A stretch of 64,000 nt of DNA from Fodinicola acaciae (GCF_010993745.1 NZ_WOTN01000003.1:186001-250000); one strand, 5' to 3'; positions 29,806 through 38,905 are shown, counted from the stretch's first letter. Notes: generated by a model from the sequence alone, not told the origin. Numbers and translations are program-made.

Positions 29806-30561
29806 TCACTGGCGGCCAGGGCCGGTAACGAGGCGTTGCGGGTCGTCGGGGACGCCCGGATAGGCGCTGGTGCCGTCCGGCAGGTACGCGGCCGCCGGTG
29901 AGCCGGCCGGCACGAACACGGCGACCTCGACGATCGGCGTGTCACCGGTGTTTTCCACCTGGTGCAACGTACGCGCCGGCAGGTGCACGCAGGTGCCTGG
30001 GCTCAGCGGGTTGTGTTCGTCGTCGACGTGCAGGATTCCGTTGCCGCGCAACACGTAGATGACCTCGTCGTAGAGGTGGTAGTGCACCGGCGCCGGCTCG
30101 CCGGCCGGCACCTCGCCGACGAAATGCGTGCCGGAGCCGAAGCCGGTCGACGGATCGGCCAGGATCCGGTATTGGCGCCCGGCGGTGGCGTGGCCGATGT
30201 CGCGTGCGTGCAACGGAGAAACCCTGCGCCGCTCACCGACGGCCACGTCGCCGGCCGGCCGCATGACGCGTACGCACACGATCTCGACCGGATCGGCGAT
30301 CTCCAGCTGACAGGTCTCACCTGGCGCGATGTGGATGCCGGTCTGCGGACCGAACTCCTGCCGTGTCCGGCCGACCAGGAGGTGGCCGCCGCCGCGTACG
30401 ACGAACAGCAACTCCTCGTGGCCGCCGGGGTCGAATGACGCGGTTGTGCCGGCCTGGAAGGAAAACACCGACTCGGTGAGCAGCCGGCAGCCGAACTCCT
30501 CGGTCAGCACCGCTCCGTCCGGCCGCGCGGCGGACCGGTGCACGACGAACCGCGAGGCCAT
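29806..30561 (-). CDS. Bicupin (two cupin domains)
   Basis: 251 residues, ATG at 30561 with AAAGGAGG upstream. Two cupin barrels: the first around residues 40-100 (PGGHEELLFVVRGGG, then GIHIAPGET), and the second around 165-235, with the metal-site residues in PVHYHLYDEVIYVLRGNG and HLPARTLHQVENTG. The second keeps the HxHx(3-4)E and H pattern, so it likely binds a metal. Such proteins are dioxygenases, isomerases or sugar-binding/regulatory proteins. It precedes no related biosynthetic gene. Confidence 0.75.
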   Translation of the reverse strand: MASRFVVHRSAARPDGAVLTEEFGCRLLTESVFSFQAGTTASFDPGGHEELLFVVRGGGHLLVGRTRQEFGPQTGIHIAPGETCQLEIADPVEIVCVRVMRPAGDVAVGERRRVSPLHARDIGHATAGRQYRILADPSTGFGSGTHFVGEVPAGEPAPVHYHLYDEVIYVLRGNGILHVDDEHNPLSPGTCVHLPARTLHQVENTGDTPIVEVAVFVPAGSPAAAYLPDGTSAYPGVPDDPQRLVTGPGRQ

Positions 30562-30602
30562 CGCGCCCTCCTTTCGCCGGCATTTCCAGGGTAATCTCCG
30601 GA

Positions 30603-31256
30603 TCAGCGCCGCGCGATGACCGGATGCGGAATCGCGCGATAGGCCGCGACCGAGGTGAGCGCCAGCCACAACCAGGTGGCGACCACGGTGATCCAGATGA
30701 GGCCGACGCCGCCAGGAAACGCGGAAAGCGCGCCGCCAGCGACAAAAGCGACGATGATCACGACGCCGGCGAGCCGAGACCACAGGCCGCGTGTGTGCCA
30801 TGAGCCGGCGATGATCGCCGCGACGCCGACGCTGAGAAATCCGATGCCACCGAACACGAAATGAAGCATGCCGGCGGCGGTGAACGCTCCGCCTCCGGCG
30901 CCGGGCGGAAAGTCTTTGGTCGCGTCCGGCGGGAAAATCGCGCTGAGCACCAGGCAGATGCCGTACGCGCCGACCAGCGCCGCCGCTGTGCGCGACCATC
31001 GTGGCGTACGCAGAAGGCCGATCGCGGCCACGACGGTCATCAGGCCGGACAGCACCAGGTTGCACCACTGCAGCCAGCCGAGGTTTCCGATCAACAGCAG
31101 GCTCAACGCATCGCGTGTGAGGTCGAAGCCGGCTCTGGTGAACGCGAGAACGAGGCCGAATACGAGATAGAAGGGGCCGGCGACCACACCCCAGCCGAGC
31201 ATCGAGCGGGTCACCGCGGCGCCGCGGTCGAAGCCGGACGCGGTCGGGTCTGTCAT
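30603..31256 (-). CDS. DUF998 membrane protein
   Basis: 217 residues with six hydrophobic segments. It has the DUF998 pattern: an N-terminal GVVAGPFYLVFGLVLA segment, an FDLTRDALSLLLIGNLGWLQ loop, the IFPPDATKDFPPG loop, and a GMLHFVFGGIGFL segment. The function of this family is unknown. It lies 18 bases downstream of a divergent-promoter TetR gene on the same strand, so it is probably the target operon of that TetR. Confidence 0.82.
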   Translation of the reverse strand: MTDPTASGFDRGAAVTRSMLGWGVVAGPFYLVFGLVLAFTRAGFDLTRDALSLLLIGNLGWLQWCNLVLSGLMTVVAAIGLLRTPRWSRTAAALVGAYGICLVLSAIFPPDATKDFPPGAGGGAFTAAGMLHFVFGGIGFLSVGVAAIIAGSWHTRGLWSRLAGVVIIVAFVAGGALSAFPGGVGLIWITVVATWLWLALTSVAAYRAIPHPVIARR

Positions 31257-31274
31257 GTCGTCACTCCCGTCGGG

Positions 31275-31925
31275 TCAGCGGCCGTACGCCGCCAGGAACA
31301 TGGATGCGGCGGCCTTGGCGATTCTGGTCCGCTCCGCCGGCCGCGGTGTCTGTCCGGATTGGAAAAGCGCGTGATCCTGGCTGCTTCCCAGCACCAGATA
31401 GGCAAACTGCGATGCGGCCAGCCGCAGGTCCGGCGCGGCCAGCAGACCCTGCTCGGACCAGCGGCGCAGCGCCGACTCGATCAGGTCGAGCCCGCGCTGA
31501 GGACCTTGTTGGTAATAGTGCGACGCCAGCTCGGGAAACTGGTCTGCTTCGGCGATGATCAACCGCCGCAACGAAAGCACGGGTTGCTCCATGACGGCGT
31601 CGAGATATCGCCGCGCCAGGCGTTGCAGGGTCTTGCGCAGGTCGTCACCGGTGCTGACCGGCGTCTGCGCGATCGCGGTGAGCTCGTCCAGGATGTGGTC
31701 GGACTTCCCGGTCACGCCACGGGCGATCTCCTCGAACAGCGTTTCCTTGTCCGCGAACTGCTTGTAGACGGTCTGTTTGGAGACACCGGCATCAGCCGCG
31801 ATCTGGTCCATGCTCGTCTTGTCGTATCCGTTGCGCAGGAACAGCGCGAGCGCCGCGTCGGTGATCTGCCGGCGCTTGAGTGCCGTCCGTCCCCGCGCCA
31901 ACTCGGCAGGACCGAGCTCGTCCAT
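31275..31925 (-). CDS. TetR family regulator with perfect palindromic operator
   Basis: 216 residues. The N-terminal helix-turn-helix (about 17-65) reads ITDAALALFLRNGYDKTSMDQIAADAGVSKQTVYKQFADKETLFEEIA, and the C-terminal domain is of the AefR/TetR_C_7-like type. It starts with ATG at 31925 just beside the perfect inverted repeat at 31946-31978, which lies between it and the divergent DUF1905 gene. It probably represses both itself with the DUF998 gene and the DUF1905 gene. Confidence 0.9.
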   Translation of the reverse strand: MDELGPAELARGRTALKRRQITDAALALFLRNGYDKTSMDQIAADAGVSKQTVYKQFADKETLFEEIARGVTGKSDHILDELTAIAQTPVSTGDDLRKTLQRLARRYLDAVMEQPVLSLRRLIIAEADQFPELASHYYQQGPQRGLDLIESALRRWSEQGLLAAPDLRLAASQFAYLVLGSSQDHALFQSGQTPRPAERTRIAKAAASMFLAAYGR

Positions 31926-31945
31926 GTGACCTCCTCGTAGAACTG

Positions 31946-31978
31946 GACCGTACAGTACTCCTCCAGTACTGTACGGTC
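31946..31978. promoter_or_regulatory. Perfect 14-bp inverted repeat, TetR operator
   Basis: GACCGTACAGTACT and AGTACTGTACGGTC are exact reverse complements separated by CCTCC. One mismatch further out the symmetry continues with AGAACT/AGTTCT. It lies between divergent TetR and DUF1905 starts and is the expected shared operator. Confidence 0.8.
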
Positions 31979-32002
31979 TAGTTCTCAGACAGGAGGTCAG
32001 CG

Positions 32003-32455
32003 ATGAGATTCGACGCGGAGCTTCGGCTCAACGGGAAGACGGCGACCGGCATCGCCGTGCCGGAAGCCGTCCTGGACGGACTGGGTGGCGGACGCCGGCC
32101 GCGCGTTTCGGTGTCGTTCAACGGATACACGTTTCAGACGACGCTCGGCACGATGTCCGGCGAGGTGCTGATCCCGGTCAGCGCGGCCGTCCGCGAGGCG
32201 GCCGGCGTACGCGCCGGCGAGCGGCTGACCGTCGAGATCGAGCTGTGCCACGAGCCGGCGCAGGTCAGTGTGCCGGACGACCTGCGAACCGCGCTCGCCG
32301 CCGAACCGGACGTACGCGCGTTTTTCGACGGCCTGACCGCCAGCCAGCGGCGCGGCTACACGGAGTGGATCGAGCAGGCGAAGAAGCCGGAAACCCGGCA
32401 ACGCCGGCTGGAGCAGGCGATGGAGGCTCTGCGCGCACGCCGTACCCGCCGATGA
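32003..32455 (+). CDS. DUF1905 / YdeI-type protein
   Basis: 150 residues, ATG with AGGAGG seven bases upstream. The N-terminal ~80 residues are the DUF1905 beta-barrel (AELRLNGKTATGIAVPEAVLDGL). The C-terminal part is the YdeI/OmpD-associated helical tail (LRTALAAEPDVRAFFDGLTASQRRGYTEWIEQAKKPETRQRRL). Members occur widely in soil bacteria; their function is unknown. Its promoter contains the TetR palindrome, so it is part of that small regulon. Confidence 0.85.
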   Translation: MRFDAELRLNGKTATGIAVPEAVLDGLGGGRRPRVSVSFNGYTFQTTLGTMSGEVLIPVSAAVREAAGVRAGERLTVEIELCHEPAQVSVPDDLRTALAAEPDVRAFFDGLTASQRRGYTEWIEQAKKPETRQRRLEQAMEALRARRTRR

Positions 32456-32690
32456 CCGATCGGCCGGCCGCATATGTCGGAAATGACAAGCGACCAGCCG
32501 TACGTTGCCGTAGACCAGCGGCCTGCCGGACGGATCAGTCCTTGCCGGTCGGCTCGCCGCGATCGGCCGGATGGACTAGACACCTGGTCTAACCGGATTG
32601 CCATCCCCCCTGGTGAGCAGGTCGTTCGTCACCCATGGTGTTGTGCACGTCATCGTGACGCAGGGTTTCTCAGCACCACCTGGAGCGGAC

Positions 32691-33980
32691 ATGGCACGTT
32701 GGAAGACCGCGCTCGCCAGCGCACTCGCCGCGACTCTGGTCGCCGTCGGCCTGACGGCCTGCAGCGGATCGGGTTCCAGCGGCGTGACGACACTGACCTT
32801 CTGGACGCACACACATCCGCCGATGATCGAGCTGAACAAGAAGATCATCGCCGAGTACGAGAAGGCGCATCCCACCGTCAAGATCGACTACCAGACGATC
32901 CCCAACGACGAGTTCGGCACCAAGATGCTGACCTCGCTCAGCAACGGCACCGGTCCGGACGTGCTCAACATGGACGACAGCGCGTTGCGCGGCGAGTACA
33001 TCCCCAAGCGGCTGCTCGCGCCGCTCGACGCGGCCGCCTACGGCGCCGGCTCGGTGCCGGCCGTACGAGCGAAGTACAACGCCGGCACCCTCGGCGGCGC
33101 GACCGGTGACGACGGAACGCTCTATGGCGTACCGAGCGAGTTCAACGCGACCGCGTTTGCCATCAACACCAAGCATTTCACCGACGCCGGCCTCGATCCG
33201 AACAAGCCGCCGGCGACCTGGACCGAGGTGATGGCCGACGCGAAGAAGCTCGTCGCGGCCAAGCACACCCAGGCTTTCAGCTTTCTCTACCTGCATTCGG
33301 GCTGGTACACGCAGCAGCTGCAGACGCTGCTCAACCAGACCGGCGGCACGATCACCGATCAGAAACACGAAAAGTCGACGATCGCCTCGCCGGCGGCGGT
33401 CGCCGCGCTGAAGATCTGGGTCGAGCTGGCGACCGGCGCCAACCGCGCGGCCGATCCGAACAAGTCGTCGCGTGAGGCGACCGCGCCGTTCAGCGACCTC
33501 GCGACCGGCCGGCAGTCGATGGCGATCGTCTATCCGTGGGCGATGGAACAGATCCGGCAGAGCAACCCCGACACGTACAAGCAGCTCAAGGTCGTGCCGC
33601 TGCCGCAGGTCGATCCGGCCAAACCGGCCGGCCGCTGGTATGGCTACTACTGGTGCGTCAACGGGGCGAGCAAGCATCAGAAGGAGGCGTGGTCCTTCAT
33701 TTCGTACCTGTCCAGCCAACACGACCGCTGGCTGTCCGATGTGGACTTCATCCAACCGCTGAAAGGCTGGGAAAGCAGCGCGGCGGCGAAGGCGGTGCCG
33801 GCGCTGCCGGTGTGGTCAGCGGCCTACCAGAACGGAAAGTTCGACCAGGTCGCGCCGCATTACGCGGAGATCCAGGACGCACTGACCGCGATGGTCAACG
33901 ACGCCGTCTTCAACGGCCTGGCACCACAGGCCGCGGCGGACAAGGCGTCCGGCCAGATCCAGCGAAGTCTTGGCAGCTGA
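32691..33980 (+). CDS. ABC transporter sugar-binding lipoprotein
   Basis: 429 residues, ATG at 32691. The signal peptide ends in a lipobox (GLTAC) that anchors the mature protein. It is a family 1 solute-binding protein: TLTFWTHTHPP start, DYQTIPNDEFGTKMLTSLSNGTGPDVLNMDD, and an aromatic-rich binding region (WYGYYWCVNGASKHQKEAWSF). It probably binds a sugar or oligosaccharide. It is followed at once by two MalF/MalG-type permeases. No ATPase gene is present; a shared MsiK-like ATPase elsewhere probably serves this system. Confidence 0.93.
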   Translation: MARWKTALASALAATLVAVGLTACSGSGSSGVTTLTFWTHTHPPMIELNKKIIAEYEKAHPTVKIDYQTIPNDEFGTKMLTSLSNGTGPDVLNMDDSALRGEYIPKRLLAPLDAAAYGAGSVPAVRAKYNAGTLGGATGDDGTLYGVPSEFNATAFAINTKHFTDAGLDPNKPPATWTEVMADAKKLVAAKHTQAFSFLYLHSGWYTQQLQTLLNQTGGTITDQKHEKSTIASPAAVAALKIWVELATGANRAADPNKSSREATAPFSDLATGRQSMAIVYPWAMEQIRQSNPDTYKQLKVVPLPQVDPAKPAGRWYGYYWCVNGASKHQKEAWSFISYLSSQHDRWLSDVDFIQPLKGWESSAAAKAVPALPVWSAAYQNGKFDQVAPHYAEIQDALTAMVNDAVFNGLAPQAAADKASGQIQRSLGS

Positions 33981-33984
33981 TTCG

Positions 33985-34875
33985 ATGGCTACGCTCAGCG
34001 TCCTTCGGCCGGTCCGCCGGCCGAAGGATCCCGCGCAACGGCACCGAAACCTGGTCGGCGTGACGCTCGCCGCGCCGGCACTGGTGTTGTTTGCGGCGTT
34101 CGCGATCTATCCGATGTTGCGGGTCTTCTACCTGTCCGTCTTCGACTACAGCCTGACCGCGCCGCCGGAGTTCGTCGGCCTGAAAAACTTCCAATATCTG
34201 GCAACGGATCCGCGCTTCGGCGCGGCGCTGGCGCAGACGATCTGGTATGCCGCCGGCACGTACGTCCCGGCGCTGGTGCTCGCCCTAGTGCTCGCGCACG
34301 CGTTGAACAGCCGGATGCGCGGTCTCGGACTGGTGCGGCTGCTGTATTTCCTGCCGGTCGCGATCAGCTGGGTCGCCGTGTCGGTGATCTGGCGGGTCGT
34401 GCTGAATCCGGACGGCATGCTCAACCAGACGCTGCACCTGAACGTGAACTGGCTGACCAGCTCGACCAGCGCGATGTGGGGCCTGGTGCTGATGAGCGTG
34501 TGGAAGGAGACCGGCTTTTTCCTTATCCTGTTCTTGGCCGGCCTGCAGACAATCCCGGACGACGTCTTCGAGGCGGCTCGGCTGGACGGCGCCGGCTGGT
34601 GGCACCGCTTCTGGTATGTGACGCTGCCGATGCTGCGGCCGGTCACCGCGGTGTGCTCGGTGATGGCGGTGATCCGCGGCTTCCAGGCGTTCAGTCCGCA
34701 GGCCGTGCTCACCAACGGCTCCTTCGGCACCGAGGTCGTCAACCTTTTCGTCTACAAGACGGCTTTCGAGAACGCCCGGATGGGTCGCGCGTCCGCGGTA
34801 GCGGTCATCATGTTTCTTTTGTTGCTGGCGTTGACGCTGCTGCAGCTGCGAGTTTTCGCGCGGAGGGACCGATGA
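33985..34875 (+). CDS. ABC sugar permease, MalF-type
   Basis: 296 residues from the ATG at 33985, four bases after the binding-protein stop (a TTG at 33970 would overlap). It has six membrane segments. The EAA loop, EAARLDGAGWWHRFWYVTLPML (about residues 197-218), contacts the ATPase. It pairs with the second permease, whose gene overlaps its stop (ATGA). Confidence 0.93.
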   Translation: MATLSVLRPVRRPKDPAQRHRNLVGVTLAAPALVLFAAFAIYPMLRVFYLSVFDYSLTAPPEFVGLKNFQYLATDPRFGAALAQTIWYAAGTYVPALVLALVLAHALNSRMRGLGLVRLLYFLPVAISWVAVSVIWRVVLNPDGMLNQTLHLNVNWLTSSTSAMWGLVLMSVWKETGFFLILFLAGLQTIPDDVFEAARLDGAGWWHRFWYVTLPMLRPVTAVCSVMAVIRGFQAFSPQAVLTNGSFGTEVVNLFVYKTAFENARMGRASAVAVIMFLLLLALTLLQLRVFARRDR

Positions 34876-35786
34876 CGGATCAGGCGACCCGGCCGGCGCG
34901 GACTCCGGTCGTCGAGGTCCCCGCGGAGCCGGTGCGGCGGCGGTCGTACCGGCACCGCCCGGCCGCCATCGCCGGACGTACGCTCGTGGTGCTGCTGGCC
35001 ACCGCCGGCGGGCTGGTTTTCCTTTCTGTGCTGGCGTACGCGGTGCTGACCGCGCTCAAACCCGCCGGTGAGGTGCTGGCCGTACCGTTGAGCTGGCTGC
35101 CGAGCCACTTCGACTGGGGAAACCTCGCGTTGCCTTTCACTCAGACGCCGTTTGCGCGCTATTACGGCAACAGCGTGTTCGTCGGTGTTTGTGTGACGGC
35201 TCTGAACGTGCTGACCTGCACTGCGGCCGGCTACAGCTTCGCGAAGTTTCGTTACCGGGGACGGAATGCCGCCTTCGTGATCGTACTAGCGACGCTGATG
35301 GTGCCGGTCGAGATCATCTACGTGCCGCTCTACACCCTGGTCTATCAGCTCGGCTGGGTCGACAGCTTCGCCGGCCTGATCGTGCCGGCCGGCACCAGCG
35401 CCTTTGGCATTTTCCTGATGCGGCAGGCGATCGACGGCGTACCGGACGAGTTGCTGGAGGCGGCGCGGCTGGACGGTGCCGGCGAGTTGCGAACGCTGGT
35501 CTCGATCGTGGTGCCGGTGGTCCGCGGTCCGATGGCCGCGCTGGCGTTGTTTGTGTTCATGACAAACTGGGACTCGCATTTGTGGCCGTTGTTGGTGGCT
35601 TCGGACGATGACCACCGGACGTTGCCGGTTGGGTTGGCGGCGATGCAGGCCAACAACCTTGGCAGTGCCGGCGTACCCATGATGATGGCGGCGGCGCTGC
35701 TGGCCTTGCTGCCGACGGTCTTGTTGTTTGTCACCCTGCAGAAGCGGTTTGTGGAAGGGGTGACGATGTCGGCCGGGATCCGGTGA
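34872..35786 (+). CDS. ABC sugar permease, MalG-type
   Basis: 304 residues, ATG overlapping the upstream stop. A ~35-residue Arg/Pro-rich cytoplasmic lead precedes six membrane segments. The EAA loop EAARLDGAGELRTLVSIVVPVV is present near residue 195. The C-terminal MSAGIR ends like MalG-type permeases (KG/SA-IR). The gene is the last of the operon; the DNA immediately after contains a fragment shared with the DUF222/HNH elements. Confidence 0.93.
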   Translation: MTDQATRPARTPVVEVPAEPVRRRSYRHRPAAIAGRTLVVLLATAGGLVFLSVLAYAVLTALKPAGEVLAVPLSWLPSHFDWGNLALPFTQTPFARYYGNSVFVGVCVTALNVLTCTAAGYSFAKFRYRGRNAAFVIVLATLMVPVEIIYVPLYTLVYQLGWVDSFAGLIVPAGTSAFGIFLMRQAIDGVPDELLEAARLDGAGELRTLVSIVVPVVRGPMAALALFVFMTNWDSHLWPLLVASDDDHRTLPVGLAAMQANNLGSAGVPMMMAAALLALLPTVLLFVTLQKRFVEGVTMSAGIR

Positions 35787-36035
35787 GCATTTGGCGGTGG
35801 CGTGGTTTTGTCGGTGCGTTAGATGAATTGATGTGGCTCGCTGGATGGCGTCGGAGAGCTGCGACGGCTGGGATGGCCGCTCGAAGCGCCAAACACCGCC
35901 TCGCAGTGGCCATATATCGCGACAGCGGCAATGGGAGTGCGACGACCGATCGCGGACTACGATTTCGCTTGCGGCGAAGGAAAATAGCCAGGTTTGGCGG
36001 CCGGTTTTGTCGGCAAGGCCGGTATTATTGGAGGC
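35787..36035 (+). other. Junction between ABC operon and HNH element copy 1
   Basis: No gene. A 21-base stretch at 35796-35816 is identical to 51377-51397, directly upstream of copy 2 of the HNH element. Here it is separated from the element by about 190 unrelated bases. The short palindrome TTCGC-N5-GCGAA (35964-35978) marks the left edge of homology. Confidence 0.6.
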
Positions 36036-37248
36036 ATGACCACTCCTTCCGTCGCCACCGCGCCAGTCGGTGACCCGTGGCCGGAGGAAGACCCGAACGT
36101 GCTGGCCGCGATGCTGCGTGTCGCCGAGCGGGAGTATCGCGAGGCCGCGGCCAGTCGCCGGGTGCAGCGCGCTCGCGCGTTCTGTCCGGGCATGGCGTTG
36201 AACGGTGAGATGTTGGCGCCGAAGCTGGACCTCGCCGCCCAAGCCATGCGCCGCGGCGACCTCGCGGACTCGCAGTTGGACGCGATCCGTACGGTGATCA
36301 CGAGGTTGCCGGCGCACGTGGACTTCCAGCAGCGCCGCGAAGCCGAAGCGGCCATCGTGGAAGGCGCCAAGCATATGGATGCCGGCCGGCTCTATCGGCT
36401 CGGCACCCGGCTGCATGCCTACCTGGACCCCGACGGCGCCGCGCCATCGGAGAAAGAAGACGCCAAGCCGCGCCGGGAGCTGCACTGCACACCGGTCGCG
36501 ACGGCCGCCTCGCGTTGCGCGGCATTCTCGACGCCGAGACCGGCAGTCTGTTGCAGGACGTGCTCTCGCCACTGGCCAAACCAGAGGGTGAGGACGGTAA
36601 GCCCGATCCTCGATCAGCTGCCGAGCGTAACGGTGACGCGCTTGCCGACATCCTGAATCTCGTGGCTGATGCGGGGAAGTTGCCGATCCAGGGCGCCGAG
36701 CGGCCGCACCTGACGGTGACGATCTCCTGGGAGATGCTCCGCGACTGCCTGGGTGTGGCGCGCGCGTACGAGGGCCCGACCATCAGCCCCGAAACCGCCC
36801 GCCGCCTCGCCTGCGACGCGGACATTATTCCGGTCATCCTCAACTCCGAAGGCGTACCACTGGACGTCGGCCGCAAGGAACGGCTGGCCGGCCCAGAGCT
36901 GCGGAAAGCGTTGATCGCCCGCGACAAAGGCTGCACCCGGCCCGGATGCACGCGGCCCGTCCGGCACACGCGGTCGACCACATCGTGTCGTGGGTGGACG
37001 GTGGCACCACCTGTCTGGAAAATTGCGTGTTGCTCTGCGACCGGCACCATCGCGAAATTCACCACACCGACTGGACCATACGGATGAACAACGGCCACCC
37101 TGAATTCACCCCACCAATCGACGTGGACTACGAGCAAAAGCCGCTCCGAAATGCCTATCACCTGTACGGCTGAACCGAACAGGTGGACCACCAACCAACA
37201 ACACAAACGCTCGCTCCTCGCCTCAGCAAACCGAACGCTGAGGCGAGG
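35964..37248 (+). repeat. DUF222/HNH (13E12-like) element, copy 1
   Basis: This unit is repeated at 51336-52600. The shared block begins with a TTCGC-N5-GCGAA hairpin, includes a decayed HNH gene and ends with a CCTCGCCTCAGC hairpin (37216-37248). The units are close to identical over long stretches, pointing to a recent duplication or gene conversion. No target-site duplication was visible. Confidence 0.8.
36036..37173 (+). pseudogene. DUF222 / HNH endonuclease, copy 1 (two frameshifts, one deletion)
   Basis: It begins MTTPSVATAPVGDPWPEED and ends ...NAYHLYG. Compared with copy 2, one C is lost near 36485, one base near 36975, and an in-frame 117-base segment is missing after residue ~37. 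The reading therefore moves through all frames. The remaining blocks show the DUF222 helical domain, a CTRPGCTRP zinc-type cysteine pair and the HNH nuclease core (DHIVSWVDGGTTCLENCVLLC..., RHHREIHH). 13E12-family proteins are abundant in actinobacteria. The gene is not expected to give a functional product. Confidence 0.85.
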
Positions 37249-37463
37249 AAAGGCATGTCTCGTGCGGCTCGATGAAGCGGCCGAAACCACCAGGTCGCTG
37301 TTGCTTGCGGACGCGAAAGTTGGACACAACCCACGCCGCGTCAGAAAGCGTTGGATTGTCATCGTGTCGCGTTGACTCCGGCGCGGGTCACGGCACGCTT
37401 TCCCGGCACGCCCAGCCGCCTTCTGGATCACCGGACCCGGCATCCCATTTCAGAAACACACCA
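37174..37463. other. Non-coding region after HNH copy 1
   Basis: Holds the hairpin at 37216-37248 (CCTCGCCTCAGC and GCTGAGGCGAGG around nine bases), which is also seen after copy 2. The rest shows no gene or site I can support. Confidence 0.5.
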
Positions 37464-38093
37464 CTAGGACGTACGGGTGAAGGTGACGTGGGTGATGCCG
37501 CTCGGCGCGGACGTCGCCTCGACCTGGTAGTCGTTTTCCAGGCCCTCCAAGCCATCCCACAGACGTACGCCACGGCCGAGCAGGATGGGGACGATGGCGA
37601 CGTGCAGGTGGTCGACCAGGCCGGCGGCGAGGAACTCGCGGATGACGGTGGCGCCGCCGCCGAGGCGCACGTCCTTGCCGTCGGCGGCTTTCCGCGCGGC
37701 CTCCAATGCCTCGGCCGGTGAGGCGTCCAGGAAATGGTACGTCGTGCCGCCTTCCATTTCGATCGACGGCCGCGTGTGGTGCGTCAGGACGAAAACCGGC
37801 GTGTGGAACGGTGGATTGGGGCCCCAGGCGCCTTTCCAGTCGGGGTCCTCGTGCCAGCCGGGGTGACCAAACTTGCCGGCGCCCATGATTTCCGCGCCGA
37901 TGCCCGGATCGTGCTGCTGGACGAAGGCGTCGTCGACACCACCGCTGCCGCCGGCCTGCCACCAGCGGGTCGCGAACATCCATTGGTGCAGGCGCTCACC
38001 GGCGTGACCGAAATGTGCGTCGGCGCTCTGGCCGGCGCCGGTGCCGAAGCCGTCGAGTGAGATGGCGAAGTTGTGGACGCGCAGGAGTGACAT
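37464..38093 (-). CDS. RibD/dihydrofolate reductase-fold protein
   Basis: 209 residues, ATG at 38093. It has the DHFR/RibD_C fold: N-terminal VHNFAISLDGFGTGAGQS, FVLTHHTRPSIEMEGGTTYHF, and the nucleotide-binding LGGGATVIREFLAAGLVDHLHVAIVPILLGRGVRL. These proteins are NADPH-dependent reductases of unknown natural substrate; true folate function is unlikely because the active-site pattern differs. A second, more distant paralog is at 55466-56044. Confidence 0.85.
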   Translation of the reverse strand: MSLLRVHNFAISLDGFGTGAGQSADAHFGHAGERLHQWMFATRWWQAGGSGGVDDAFVQQHDPGIGAEIMGAGKFGHPGWHEDPDWKGAWGPNPPFHTPVFVLTHHTRPSIEMEGGTTYHFLDASPAEALEAARKAADGKDVRLGGGATVIREFLAAGLVDHLHVAIVPILLGRGVRLWDGLEGLENDYQVEATSAPSGITHVTFTRTS

Positions 38094-38229
38094 CGTCGCC
38101 GTTCCTTCGTGAGATCGGGATGGGTGCCAATGAGCCTGCGACGGATCGGCTCATACGTCCAATGCCAAAGTTCATGCGGTTCCATAGATAAGGTCAATAC
38201 GCGCTGGACAGCGATTGGAGAATGACGGC

Positions 38230-38835
38230 ATGTTGCGGGTTCTGGTCGCCGAGGACATGCGGATCCTGCGCGACACGCTGGTTGCCGTCATCAACCTGGA
38301 GGACGACCTCGAGGTGGTCGCCGAGGTGGCCAGCGGAGACCAGATCGTGGCAGCGGCGCTGGAACACCGGCCTGACGTGGCCGTGCTGGACGTCGACCTG
38401 CCCGGCGTGGACGGGCTGACCGCCGCGGCGACGCTGCACGACGAGCTGCCGGCCTGCCGCGTACTGATCCTGACCGCGCTCGGCCGGCCGGCCCATCTGC
38501 GGCAGGCGGTCGCCGCGCACGTCGCCGGGTTCATGGTCAAGGACACGCCGTCCGACCAGCTGGTCGCCGCTGTACGCCGAGTCGGCGCCGGTGAGCGGGT
38601 GTTCGACCCGGCGCTGGCGGTGGCCGCGCTGGAGACGGCGACCAGTCCCTTGTCCGATCGCGAGCGCGAGGTCCTCAAACGACATGCCGAAGGTGCGTCG
38701 GCGGTGGAGATCGCGGCCGCGCTCCACCTGTCGTACGGCACCGTACGCAACTACCTGGCGGCAGCCGTGACCAAGCTTGGAGCGCGCAACCGCGTCGACG
38801 CGGCACGCATCGCGCGCGAAGCCGGCTGGCTCTAG
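38230..38835 (+). CDS. NarL/LuxR-type response regulator
   Basis: 201 residues from the ATG at 38230 (a TTG at 38215 is less likely). The receiver domain spans residues 1-120, phosphoacceptor D54 in VLDVDLPG, acid pocket near E8-D9, and conserved K101-type residue in VKDTPSD. The C-terminal LuxR helix-turn-helix (about 140-200) reads LSDREREVLKRHAEGASAVEIAAALHLSYGTVRNYL. It probably receives phosphate from the kinase at 39185-41164. Its stop codon lies in the palindrome GTGCA-N3-TGCAC, which heads the next gene. Confidence 0.92.
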   Translation: MLRVLVAEDMRILRDTLVAVINLEDDLEVVAEVASGDQIVAAALEHRPDVAVLDVDLPGVDGLTAAATLHDELPACRVLILTALGRPAHLRQAVAAHVAGFMVKDTPSDQLVAAVRRVGAGERVFDPALAVAALETATSPLSDREREVLKRHAEGASAVEIAAALHLSYGTVRNYLAAAVTKLGARNRVDAARIAREAGWL

Positions 38836-38847
38836 TGCAATCTGCAC
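38835..38847. promoter_or_regulatory. GTGCA-N3-TGCAC palindrome, site 1
   Basis: GTGCA-ATC-TGCAC lies 59 bases before the truncated response-regulator gene. The same palindrome occurs at 41198-41210 in the kinase promoter. A LuxR-type regulator commonly binds such short palindromes, so this is a candidate site for the intact response regulator. Confidence 0.55.
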
Positions 38848-38905
38848 ATTGACGTCGTGCCGGTGACACTGGCTGGCCGGCCGCGGCGCGGCCGAGACTG
38901 AGGCC

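Noticed and set aside
32456-32690. Upstream in-frame GTG/ATG starts for the sugar-binding lipoprotein (from 32598)
   Set aside because: They would put 31 residues before a normal lipoprotein signal peptide; the ATG at 32691 gives a signal of the right length.
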